DNA from: Halopelagius longus
Lineage (GTDB): Archaea; Halobacteriota; Halobacteria; Halobacteriales; Haloferacaceae
Assembly (NCBI RefSeq): GCF_900100875.1
Contig: NZ_FNKQ01000005.1
Coordinates: 1-64,000, forward strand
DNA: 64,000 bases
Reading direction: 5' to 3'
Below the pieces are notes generated by a model. It had not been told where the DNA came from. It worked only from the letters and a program-made list of their open reading frames with translations, and did not search any database. Of the stretch, positions 8,806-16,461 are shown piece by piece (within the stretch, counting starts at the first letter, position 1; each line of letters starts with the position of its first letter). The position numbers were made by a program, and so were the translations under genes.

Positions 8806-8814
8806 GATATTTTA
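8806..8814 (+). promoter_or_regulatory. TATA-like box of the DrrAB-type operon
   Basis: The element gatatttta lies about 23-25 bases before the ATG at 8833, the spacing of a haloarchaeal leaderless promoter. It is the only clear AT-rich box between 8750 and the ATPase start at 9134, so transcription of the ABC operon probably begins here and runs through two micro-ORFs. Confidence 0.5.
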
Positions 8815-8832
8815 GGCGCTGATTCTGGCTCT

Positions 8833-8988
8833 ATGGGGCCTGAAAGACACGAAAACAGTGGTTTAGGTAAACGGTTTAGTAGGTACGGAGCGTATAAACT
8901 AGTGGATGGTCGAACCCCCCACGACGCCCTGAATTCCCACGCGATATTCGATGCGCTGGCCGACCGTCCGGAGAGTGACTACCAGTGA
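8833..8988 (+). CDS. Micro-ORF 1 upstream of DrrAB-type exporter (51 residues)
   Basis: A 51-codon ORF begins at the ATG placed for leaderless translation from the TATA-like box at 8806. Its product starts MGPERHENSGLGKRF and ends RPESDYQ. It is not recognised as any known family and may be a leader peptide, a degenerate regulator or a small functional protein. Its TGA at 8986-8988 overlaps a GTG at 8985-8987 opening the next micro-ORF (GTGA overlap). Confidence 0.35.
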   Translation: MGPERHENSGLGKRFSRYGAYKLVDGRTPHDALNSHAIFDALADRPESDYQ

Positions 8989-9137
8989 TAGACGACGGTA
9001 CCAGCCGACGAGAGAGGACGGAGAACGAGACGACCGACCTGCGGAGCACGACGATGCGCCGCACCATCGGGACGGACGCGACTACGAGGTGCAACGAGTT
9101 CCTCGGTAAACTCGGCGCTCCGGCGGTGGCGGCATGA
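8985..9137 (+). CDS. Micro-ORF 2 bridging to the ABC ATPase (50 residues)
   Basis: A GTG-initiated 50-codon ORF whose TGA (9135-9137) overlaps the ATG (9134-9136) of the ABC ATPase by the typical ATGA arrangement. The peptide is rich in Arg and Thr ([14 protein letters not shown] at its start) and matches no known family. Its value may lie in carrying ribosomes to the ATPase start rather than in the peptide. A chance open frame in GC-rich DNA is a real alternative. Confidence 0.3.
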   Translation: MIDDGTSRRERTENETTDLRSTTMRRTIGTDATTRCNEFLGKLGAPAVAA

Positions 9138-10192
9138 ACGGAAGCGAACTCGGCGAGACGACGGTCGGAACGGCGACGAACTCCGAGGCGAACGACTCGG
9201 AACGCCTCGCCATCGAAACCATCGGTCTGCGGAAGTCCTTCGGAGACGTCGTCGCCGTAGACGGCGTCGACTTGCGGATTCCGCGCGGTACCGTCTACGG
9301 CCTCCTCGGCCCGAACGGGGCCGGAAAGACCACGACGATCCGGCTGCTCACGACGCTGCTCCGCCCGGACTCGGGCACCGCGACCGTCCTCGGCCACGAC
9401 GTCGTGACCGAGGCGGCCGAGGTCCGATCGAAGGTGGCTCTCACGGGTCAGTACGCCTCGGTCGACGAGGACCTCACCGGTCGGGAGAACCTCGTCCTCG
9501 TGGCCCGACTTCTCGGACTCTCGTGGCGGGCCGCGCGGAGTCGGGCCGACGAACTGCTCACGACCTTCGGTCTCGCGGACGCCGCAGACCGTCAGGTGCG
9601 GACGTACTCCGGCGGCATGCGACGCCGTCTCGACGTCGCGGCGAGCCTCGTCGTCACGCCAGAGGTCCTGTTCTTGGACGAACCGACGACCGGTCTCGAC
9701 CCGCGGAGCCGGAATCAGGTCTGGGACATCGTGCGCGCCATCGCCGCCCACGGGACCACCGTACTCCTGACGACGCAGTACCTCGACGAGGCTGACCGAC
9801 TGGCCGACCGACTCGCCGTCGTCGACGAGGGGCGCGTCATCGCCGAGGGGACGAGTCGCGAACTGAAGGCGGCGGTGGGCGCGAACCGATTGGACGTTCG
9901 CCTCCGGGACGCCGGTCAGAGAATCGAGGCGGAGACCATCCTGACCGACGTCCTCGGCGTCGAACTCCTCGACGGAGCGGACCGGGACACGCTCTCTGTG
10001 AGCGTCCCGACCGAGGAGCGCGCCGCGGAAGCGCTGACCGCACTCGCCGACGCCGGCGTTCGCGCCGCCGAGTTCTCGCTCGGACAGGCGAGTCTCGACG
10101 AGGTGTTCTTGGCGCTCACCGGACGCCCCGCGCGAGAAGGGGGCGAACGCGGCGATGCGGCGGACGCCGAGGCGGCGGAGGTGCGGCCGTGA
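9134..10192 (+). CDS. ABC exporter ATP-binding protein, DrrA family
   Basis: Encodes 352 residues with Walker A GPNGAGKT at 59-66, the ABC signature [10 protein letters not shown] near residue 158, Walker [13 protein letters not shown] near 178 and the switch histidine region [14 protein letters not shown]. The C-terminal accessory domain (about residues 240-320) and the overall length match the daunorubicin-resistance DrrA group of ABC-2 type exporters. It would energise the membrane partner encoded at 10189, whose GTG overlaps this stop by four bases. The exported substrate cannot be deduced; lipids, drugs or surface compounds are all possible. Confidence 0.92.
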   Translation: MNGSELGETTVGTATNSEANDSERLAIETIGLRKSFGDVVAVDGVDLRIPRGTVYGLLGPNGAGKTTTIRLLTTLLRPDSGTATVLGHDVVTEAAEVRSKVALTGQYASVDEDLTGRENLVLVARLLGLSWRAARSRADELLTTFGLADAADRQVRTYSGGMRRRLDVAASLVVTPEVLFLDEPTTGLDPRSRNQVWDIVRAIAAHGTTVLLTTQYLDEADRLADRLAVVDEGRVIAEGTSRELKAAVGANRLDVRLRDAGQRIEAETILTDVLGVELLDGADRDTLSVSVPTEERAAEALTALADAGVRAAEFSLGQASLDEVFLALTGRPAREGGERGDAADAEAAEVRP

Positions 10193-11028
10193 GCGCCGGG
10201 ACGGAGGACTCTCTGCTCCCCGCCGAGGACGGGTTCGACGGCGCCCTCTCGCGGAGCGAACGCCCGCCCCGCGCGGGGGCCGTCTCCGCGTCGCTCACCC
10301 TCGGGTGGCGTGCGCTCCTGAAAATCAAGCACGTCCCGTTCCAACTGTTCGACGTCACGGCGTTCCCCATCATGTTCACGCTGTCGTTTACCTACCTCTT
10401 CGGGGGCGCTCTGGCGGGGTCGCCGCAGGAGTACATCCAGTTCCTCCTGCCGGGAATCTTGGTGCAGACCATCGTCTTCATCACCGTCTACACGGGCTTC
10501 GGACTCAACACGGACCTCGACAACGGGCTCTTCGACCGCTTCCAGTCGCTCCCGATATGGCAACCCGCGCCCATCGTCGGCGCACTCTTGGGCGACGTCG
10601 TCCGGTACTGCATCGCCGCGTTCGTGGTGGTCGGACTCGGCGTCGCGCTCGGATTCCGCCCGGGGGCGGGCGTCCTCGGGATACTCCTCGGACTCGCGCT
10701 GGTGCTCGTCTTCGCGTTCAGCCTGTCGTGGATATGGATTCTCGTCGGGCTGTCGGTCGAGAAGCCGGAGTCGGTCATGACGATGAGCTTCGTGCTTCTG
10801 TTCCCGCTCACGTTCGTGAGCAACATCTTCGTCGACCCGGCGACGATGCCCCCGTGGCTTCAGACCGTCGTAGCCCTCAATCCCGTCACGCACCTCGTCG
10901 ACGCCACCCGGGGCTTCATGCACGGCGGCGTCGCGTTCGCGGACGTCGTGTGGGTCTTCGCCGCCTCTGCCATCATCGTCGCCGTGTTCGCGCCGCTCTC
11001 GATGCGGAAGTACCGGCAGGAGCGGTGA
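10189..11028 (+). CDS. ABC-2 type exporter permease, DrrB family
   Basis: Encodes 279 residues. After about 40 residues of cytoplasmic N-terminus there are six hydrophobic segments, starting [16 protein letters not shown] and [15 protein letters not shown], with the ABC-2 signature region around [14 protein letters not shown] and the closing [14 protein letters not shown] motif typical of DrrB and NodJ-type permeases. It forms the membrane channel for the ATPase encoded at 9134. The GTG start at 10189 gives a GTGA overlap with the upstream stop, so the two subunits are translationally coupled. Confidence 0.9.
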   Translation: MSAGTEDSLLPAEDGFDGALSRSERPPRAGAVSASLTLGWRALLKIKHVPFQLFDVTAFPIMFTLSFTYLFGGALAGSPQEYIQFLLPGILVQTIVFITVYTGFGLNTDLDNGLFDRFQSLPIWQPAPIVGALLGDVVRYCIAAFVVVGLGVALGFRPGAGVLGILLGLALVLVFAFSLSWIWILVGLSVEKPESVMTMSFVLLFPLTFVSNIFVDPATMPPWLQTVVALNPVTHLVDATRGFMHGGVAFADVVWVFAASAIIVAVFAPLSMRKYRQER

Positions 11029-11046
11029 AACACGGCGAAGTAACCT

Positions 11047-11054
11047 CGTTTTTC
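11047..11054 (+). terminator. Possible oligo-T terminator
   Basis: A run of five T residues about 20 bases after the permease stop is the first T-rich stretch downstream of the exporter operon. Archaeal transcription often ends at such runs. The remaining spacer to 11240 has no recognisable gene. Confidence 0.3.
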
Positions 11055-11240
11055 GATGCGAGCCGTCGTCTCCGAGGCCGGTTTCCGGTCGCGGTGACGG
11101 ACGAACGAATCGCGTTCGGGTTCGTCGGCGCGCTTCTCCCGTTCAGGCGGGTGGATAGGCAGATTCGACAGGAACTCCCTGACTGGGAGGTTCGCGTCCG
11201 GTTTCCGCGGACGCGCGGAGGACGTCCGTCCCGCCTGCCG

Positions 11241-11819
11241 TCACGGAAGGTCCTCCGCGCAGTCTATCAGGTCCTCCTCCGTCTCCCACCGACACAACCG
11301 CCCGGCGTCGGCCAGCATCTCGAAGATGGCCGTCTGCATCCCGCTGTACGGGCGGTCGACGTCCGCGTCGGTGTCCACCGACTCGGCGTCCAGGCCCTCG
11401 TACTCCCGCTTGAGGACGTGAGTCTTCCGGAAGTATTCCTCCAGTGCGGTGAAGTAGCCCTGTTCGACGAGGAACCCGCCGTGTGCGTGTTCCGCGACGC
11501 CGACGATGGCGTCGGCGTAGTCCGCGAGAATCCGGAACTTCAGGTAGGTGTTGGTCCACTCGCTCCGAACGTCGACCATCAGGAAGGCGTACGCGCCCGG
11601 ACGGCGGTTCAAGCGGTCCTTCACCAGTTGGAGGCGGCGAATCTCCGGTTGCCCGTAACTCCCGAGGACGAAGTACGCCCGGTCGGCGGAGAAAATCGGC
11701 GCGAGTTCCGCGACGCTGTGTTTGAGGGCCTCGTACTCCTCCGGCGTGAGCGACGCGTCCCGCAGATATCGGTCGGCTCTCTCGGCGAGTTCCTCGACGG
11801 TGACCGACTCCTCGCTCAT
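11241..11819 (-). CDS. Haloarchaeal conserved protein of unknown function with a nucleosidase/TIR-like sequence pattern
   Basis: Encodes 192 residues from the ATG at 11819; the frame stays open to a GTG at 11885, so a longer form of 214 residues is possible. A helical N-terminus (TVEELAERADRYL) is followed by AYFVLGSYG, LQLVKDRLN, AYAFLMVDVR, FRILADYADAIVGVAE and GGFLVEQGYF. Alternating strands and helices with a late acidic VEQG resembles the fold of nucleoside 2-deoxyribosyltransferases and TIR-like domains, where that Glu is catalytic. That similarity is my reading of the pattern, not a proven homology. It diverges from a winged-helix regulator at 11954. Confidence 0.6.
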   Translation of the reverse strand: MSEESVTVEELAERADRYLRDASLTPEEYEALKHSVAELAPIFSADRAYFVLGSYGQPEIRRLQLVKDRLNRRPGAYAFLMVDVRSEWTNTYLKFRILADYADAIVGVAEHAHGGFLVEQGYFTALEEYFRKTHVLKREYEGLDAESVDTDADVDRPYSGMQTAIFEMLADAGRLCRWETEEDLIDCAEDLP

Positions 11820-11953
11820 CGTCTCGAACTCCCGTTCGCCGCGCTTCAATGTACCGACTGAGTCGCCGACTACATCGCTCCACACCGTATCGCTTCTAAC
11901 TAATTCGCGTTTGAGCGAAACGCTTTTGGACGAACTGCCCGAACGCAGACGTA

Positions 11954-12364
11954 ATGAGCACTCCCGACCGACCGCCGAGCGACTTAGACTCCGTGCGAGA
12001 GCGACTCAACGTCGTGACGCAGGAGACGCGCTTCTCGCTCGTACAGGACATCCTCGGTCACCCGTCGGGGTTGCCGACGCTGAAAGAACTCGACTACGTG
12101 AACCCCAGCAGGAGTCGGACGACGATTCGCCAACACCTCCGGAAACTCGTCGACGCGGGCGTCGTCGAGGAGGTGTCGCTCCCCGAGGACCGCCGGCGCA
12201 ACGACCTGCCGTACAAGTTCTACGGCATCAGCGACGCGGGTCGCCGGTTCCTCGAAGAACACAAACTGCTCCGGGCCGAGGAGACGCTTCAGACGGTGTA
12301 CGAACGGGTCGAGAAGACCGACGAAATCGAGCGGTACGAGAACGCGCCCCGACCCGAGCGCTGA
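11954..12364 (+). CDS. Winged-helix DNA-binding transcriptional regulator
   Basis: Encodes 136 residues. Residues 15-95 form a winged helix: LVQDILGHPSGLPTLKELDY, then the recognition helix SRTTIRQHLRKLVDAGVVE, then the wing YKFYGISDAGRRFL. A charged C-terminal helix (LLRAEETLQTVYERVEK) could mediate dimerisation. This is the common haloarchaeal ArsR/PadR-like single-domain regulator. It is divergent from the unknown protein gene ending at 11241 and lies two genes from the membrane protein at 12479; it may regulate either, but no operator is obvious. Confidence 0.78.
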   Translation: MSTPDRPPSDLDSVRERLNVVTQETRFSLVQDILGHPSGLPTLKELDYVNPSRSRTTIRQHLRKLVDAGVVEEVSLPEDRRRNDLPYKFYGISDAGRRFLEEHKLLRAEETLQTVYERVEKTDEIERYENAPRPER

Positions 12365-12478
12365 ATCGCTCGCCGCTCTCTCTTCCTTCGGACTTCCGAC
12401 GGTCGCCGGCGGCGACGCCACTCGCTGTCTCCTCCGCCGACGGGTGTCGTAAAGACCGAGCTTTCCCTACTACTCGCC

Positions 12479-12958
12479 GTGTCTCCGTCCGACTTCTCCG
12501 CCCTACGCGTCGCCCGAATCGCCGCGGGGGCCGCCGCGGCGACCGGGCTGTACGGCGTTCTCGCTCTGAGCGGCGTCGTCGGGGCCGTCGCCTGCCCGGC
12601 GGACTCCGCCGCCGGCGAGGGAACGAACGGTCGGGGCGGCGAGGTGGCTGCGGCCGCGGCCGCCGCGCGGACCTGTCCCGGCGGACTGGCGTACGTCCTC
12701 GACGGCGCGGGCGGCAGAGCCCCGGAACTGTTCGTCTGGCCGGCGGTGCTCCTCGGACTCGTCGCCGTCGGTGCCGTCGCGGTGTGGACCGGTCGCCGTC
12801 GCCTCGCGTGGACGACGGTTTTCGCCGGTCTCGCCGCCTCCGGCGTCGGATTTCTGAGCGTCGGGCGGTACTTCCTGCCCCCGACGCTGTTCCTTCTCGT
12901 CGGTGCGGTAGCCCTCTCCGTGGAGGCGAGTCGCGGACCCGACGGTTCGGGGGAGTGA
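12479..12958 (+). CDS. Small four-helix membrane protein, paralogue of the protein at 4868
   Basis: Encodes 159 residues with a GTG start. Four hydrophobic segments are seen, with an Ala/Gly-rich loop between helices 1 and 2 that contains two cysteines (VVGAVACPAD and ARTCPGG). The second half (YVLDGAGGRAPELFVW, VWTGRRRLAW, FLPPTLFLL) aligns position by position with the protein encoded at 4868-5326. The loop here is longer, with an unusual run of alanines. Function is unknown. It is convergent with the MATE gene, whose stop is at 12983. Confidence 0.7.
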   Translation: MSPSDFSALRVARIAAGAAAATGLYGVLALSGVVGAVACPADSAAGEGTNGRGGEVAAAAAAARTCPGGLAYVLDGAGGRAPELFVWPAVLLGLVAVGAVAVWTGRRRLAWTTVFAGLAASGVGFLSVGRYFLPPTLFLLVGAVALSVEASRGPDGSGE

Positions 12959-12982
12959 AGAGTCGGAAAAGAGGTTCGAGAC

Positions 12983-14455
12983 TCAGTCGGCGGGTTCCGG
13001 CCGGTACGACCGGCTGATGGCCTTCCAGTGGCCGGCGGCGTAGCGGTGGTAGGTGACGACGGCGGGGACGAACGTCTCCAAGACGAGGCCGGCGTACAGC
13101 GCGCCGATTCCCAGCGGCGTCACGGCGCTCAGGTAGGGAAGCGGCACCGAGGCGGCGCCGAGGTAGATGACGGGCAGCGCGAACACGTACAGTCCGAGCA
13201 CCTGCCCGTAGAACGGCCAACTCGTGTCGCCGCTTGCGCGGAGCGGTCCGGTCGCACCGCCGGAGACGCCGCGGAACACGACGCTGACGCAGGCGACGAC
13301 GATGAACGTCGTCACCATCGGGAGGATGGTGGGGTCGTTGACGTAGACGCTCCCCACCTGTTCGGCGAAGAGGAGGACGGACGCCGCCACGAGGAGGTAG
13401 ACGGCGGTGCCGAACACGATGACGTCGCGCCCGTACGCGTCCGCGCCCTTCTCGTCACCGATGCCGAGTTCTTGACCGACGAGACTGCTGGACGCTATCG
13501 AGAAGCCCCACCCGGGGGTGTCCATCAGGTCGCGGACGCGGCGGGCGATGACGTACGCGGCGACGACGTTCGGGCCGAACATGGCGATAAGGGCGAGCAT
13601 CGGGAACTGCGCCGCCCGTCGAGCGACGTTCGTGAACACGAGGGGCGCGCCGATGTCGAGGACGTCGCGCACCTCGTCGGCCGTCGCGTACGGCCGTCCG
13701 ATATCGACGGAGATGGGGAACTCGCCGAGCACCGGGAGTCGGTACCCGGCCAGTCCGACCGCGAACACGGCGAGAGCGAGGACGTTCGCGACCACCGTTC
13801 CGATTGCCGCGCCGACGACGCCCATCCCGAGGCCGAATATCAACGCCGCGTTTATGCCGATGTTGACGACGGCGCCGCCCCCGCGGACCATCATGGGCGT
13901 CCACGCGTCGTCCGCGCCGACGAGCGTCCGACTCGCGATGAGGTTGAGACCGGCGAAGGGGACGCCGAGAGCGACGACTCGGAGGTAGTCCGCGCCGTAC
14001 GCCAGCGACGCGCCCTCGCCGCCGACGAGTCCGACGAGCGTCTCGGGAACCGCCGCGTAGAGGGCGGCGAGGGGGAGCGTCACGGCGACGGCGATGAGCG
14101 CGCTCGTCGTCACCGCAAGCGAGAGCCTGTCGCTCGCGCCGGCGCCGAACCGCTGTGAGACGAGGCTGATAGTCGCGCCGGCGATGCCGCTCCCGGCGGC
14201 GAACACGACGCCCCAGAACGGCGTCGCGAACCCGACGCCCGCGATGGCGGCCGGACCGAGGGCGATGCCGACCATCGCCACGTCCGCCGCGGACTTCGAC
14301 ATCCGGGTGATTCCGGTGACGATTCGCGGCCACGCCAAGTCTGTCGTCTGCTCGACGCGCCGGGAGCTAATCAGCCCGAACCGCGCGAGCAGATAACCGA
14401 CCGAGAGGAGAACCCAACGAAACGGATTCGGCAATCGCCTTCCTAGAACTGCCAC
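12983..14455 (-). CDS. MATE-family multidrug/cation efflux transporter
   Basis: Encodes 490 residues with about twelve hydrophobic segments in two related halves. The start of the first half, WPRIVTGITRMSKSAADVAMVG, and GIAGATISLVSQRFGAG match MATE helices 1 and 2; the second half repeats the pattern at LVFTNVARRAAQFPM and SIASSSLVGQELGIGD. It would export organic cations or metabolites in exchange for Na+ or H+. The large extracellular-free topology and length are normal. Substrate cannot be stated. Confidence 0.9.
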   Translation of the reverse strand: MAVLGRRLPNPFRWVLLSVGYLLARFGLISSRRVEQTTDLAWPRIVTGITRMSKSAADVAMVGIALGPAAIAGVGFATPFWGVVFAAGSGIAGATISLVSQRFGAGASDRLSLAVTTSALIAVAVTLPLAALYAAVPETLVGLVGGEGASLAYGADYLRVVALGVPFAGLNLIASRTLVGADDAWTPMMVRGGGAVVNIGINAALIFGLGMGVVGAAIGTVVANVLALAVFAVGLAGYRLPVLGEFPISVDIGRPYATADEVRDVLDIGAPLVFTNVARRAAQFPMLALIAMFGPNVVAAYVIARRVRDLMDTPGWGFSIASSSLVGQELGIGDEKGADAYGRDVIVFGTAVYLLVAASVLLFAEQVGSVYVNDPTILPMVTTFIVVACVSVVFRGVSGGATGPLRASGDTSWPFYGQVLGLYVFALPVIYLGAASVPLPYLSAVTPLGIGALYAGLVLETFVPAVVTYHRYAAGHWKAISRSYRPEPAD

Positions 14456-14636
14456 AGCGAGTGTTTCGATTCGAGGCCCTAAAGCGCTTCATATCTGGGG
14501 TGTATTTCAGGATTTATTCGCACGTTATCGCTTGTCTCAGGGATTCTACTTCGAATATCGGGAACGGCAACCGTGGCACCGACGGCCACGGTACGGACGC
14601 TCGGACGGCCGCCGATTGTGCCCCGACGTTCGACGC

Positions 14637-15515
14637 TCACTCCGACAGCGACACTCGCTCCACCGACCCGTCGGACCCCCGGACCAGCGCCTCGATGGCG
14701 GATTCGGTCGCCACCGTCACCGACTCGCCGCCCGGCGTGCCCTCGTTCACGCGGATGGTGTTCGCGTTGACGACCGCTCCCTTTCGGGTGGGACGGTCGG
14801 TCTTCGTGTGGCCGACGACCTGCGGCGGGGCGTCCTCGGCCATGTGCTGGAAGTCCATCCAGACGAGGCCGGCGTCGGCCCCTCTGACGCTCTCCGAACC
14901 CATTCCGACGACGCTCTCGGCGTCGCCGTACGCCTCCTCCTGTGCGTCGACCCACCCCTCGGTGCCGGATTCGAGCCCGCGCTTCAGTTTCTCGCCGGCC
15001 CCGCGGAGCGTCTCGTTCACCGCCGCGACGGAGAACGGCCGGTTCGACCCGGCGTGGACGTACGTCCGCCCGTACGCCTCGAACGCGACGGCGAGTCGTC
15101 CGGCGGCGACGTCTTCGAGTATCCGCTTCCGTATCTCCGCCGGCGGGTCGGCGGAGTACCAGTACTCCCAGTGGTAGACGTGGGGAAAGAGCACGTTCGC
15201 CTCGTGGTTCCCGAGGAGGTGGACGACGTGGCCCGGCGGGGCCTCCTCGCGGAGTCGCCACACCGTCTCCAACGTCTCGGTGTTCGACGGGCCGCGGTCT
15301 ACGGTGTCGCCGAGGAAGACGAGGACGTACTCGTCGCCGCCGGCCCAGTGGAGTCGCCCCTCCTCGTCGGCGTCCACGAGGGGCCGGTCGAACGCCTCGC
15401 CGACCAGTTCGAGCGCCGACTTCGCGTCCGAGAGGTAGCCGTGGATGTCGGAGACGGACACCACCGTCGGCGCGTCCGCGTCGATATCCGAGAGCGATTC
15501 GGGGGCGAGCGTCAT
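14637..15515 (-). CDS. Calcineurin-like metallophosphoesterase (PPP-type phosphatase)
   Basis: Encodes about 292 residues. The metal-binding signatures appear in order: VSVSDIHGYL (DxH), VFLGDTVDRGPSN (GDxxDRG), LLGNHEANVL (GNHE), and later VVGHTKT (GHT). This is the PPP-family active site with a dimetal centre that hydrolyses phosphomonoesters; archaeal members can act on phosphoserine/threonine or on small phosphoesters such as diadenosine tetraphosphate. The frame is open from an ATG at 15563, but the ATG at 15515 omits an Arg-rich extension and lies downstream of an AT-rich stretch, so I prefer it. Confidence 0.87.
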   Translation of the reverse strand: MTLAPESLSDIDADAPTVVSVSDIHGYLSDAKSALELVGEAFDRPLVDADEEGRLHWAGGDEYVLVFLGDTVDRGPSNTETLETVWRLREEAPPGHVVHLLGNHEANVLFPHVYHWEYWYSADPPAEIRKRILEDVAAGRLAVAFEAYGRTYVHAGSNRPFSVAAVNETLRGAGEKLKRGLESGTEGWVDAQEEAYGDAESVVGMGSESVRGADAGLVWMDFQHMAEDAPPQVVGHTKTDRPTRKGAVVNANTIRVNEGTPGGESVTVATESAIEALVRGSDGSVERVSLSE

Positions 15516-15674
15516 CGCATCACCGGCCCGGCGACGGAAACGCTGTTTACGAGTTTCATACACCGACCGTCCGAGAGCGGAACCATAATCGCTCGGGTCG
15601 TCGCAGTCTCGGCCGACGCTGCCTCCGGACGGCGTGTCTCGAACGGTCTCGCCGCGACGCCCCGCCGACGCGCT

Positions 15675-16334
15675 TCACTCGACGTACGCCGTGACGAGTC
15701 GGCGCTCGATTCGCTGGAGTCTGTCGCTCACCGTGCCCGCAGAGAGGCCGAGTTCCGACGCGAGTTCCCGGTGAGTCGTCTCGCGCGGCACCTCGTAGTA
15801 CCCCTCCCGAACGGCGAGTTCCAGAAGTTCCGCCTGCCCGTCCGTCAGTACCTCGGCGAACTCCCCGGCGGTCGGTCGGTACGTCCCTATCTCTTCGAGT
15901 TCCAGTTCGACCGCCGCTGGCAGTTCCGAGACGGCCCGTCGGATGCCGGCCCCCGTGCCGATGAGCGTGAACCGGTAGCCCCGTCGCCCGTCGACCTCCC
16001 GGTGCGCTATCGGCCAGTCGAGGACGATGTCGTGCGCGTAGAGAAGCGAGAGGAGGTCGCCTATCAGCCCGACGCTCCGACACCGGAGGTACGCGACGCC
16101 GCTTCCGTCCGTCCCCGTCACGTCGTACCCGAGAACCTCGTCGGCGGCGTCCAACAACCGCTCCGCCGCCGAGAGGTCGCCCCGCAAGTCGACGAGGACG
16201 ACGTACCGGCCGTCCTCGATGGGTCCCATGTGGCGAGTCGATTCGATGGCCACCGACTCCGACCGGCCGAAGCGGTCCAGAACCGGCGCTATCTGTACGT
16301 CCGTCTCCGTCAGTACGAGCGTCGCGTATCTCAT
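15675..16334 (-). CDS. Bacterioopsin-activator-type HTH_10 transcriptional regulator
   Basis: Encodes 219 residues. The C-terminal 55 residues are the HTH_10 (Bat-type) domain: LTDGQAELLELAVREGYYEV, then THRELASELGLSAGTVSDRL with the recognition helix. The N-terminal 150 residues form the haloarchaeal partner domain preceding many HTH_10 modules and probably sense a ligand. It is transcribed away from the cytochrome P450 gene at 16462, with an imperfect palindrome at 16407-16426 in the shared spacer, so P450 control is the natural inference. Confidence 0.85.
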   Translation of the reverse strand: MRYATLVLTETDVQIAPVLDRFGRSESVAIESTRHMGPIEDGRYVVLVDLRGDLSAAERLLDAADEVLGYDVTGTDGSGVAYLRCRSVGLIGDLLSLLYAHDIVLDWPIAHREVDGRRGYRFTLIGTGAGIRRAVSELPAAVELELEEIGTYRPTAGEFAEVLTDGQAELLELAVREGYYEVPRETTHRELASELGLSAGTVSDRLQRIERRLVTAYVE

Positions 16335-16406
16335 CGGTTCGTCTCCGCGGGCGTCGTCGGCGCCTCGCGGCCTCGATAGGCGTTGCTCGCTCCGTTACCT
16401 AAAAGG

Positions 16407-16426
16407 ATTTCTAGCATCCTAGGAAT
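16407..16426. promoter_or_regulatory. Imperfect 8-4-8 palindrome in the regulator/P450 divergent promoter
   Basis: ATTTCTAG, a 4-base spacer, then CTAGGAAT; the arms are inverted copies with one mismatch. It lies 36 bases before the P450 ATG and 73 bases before the regulator ATG, a suitable place for an operator controlling both genes. Confidence 0.45.
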
Positions 16427-16461
16427 CAGCCCCAAACGGCTCCCCGCCATAGGGACAGTCG

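Noticed and set aside
10155-11861. 568-codon plus-strand frame over the ABC permease and the unknown protein
   Set aside because: Arg/Pro-rich composition and spans two real genes of different strands; not coding.
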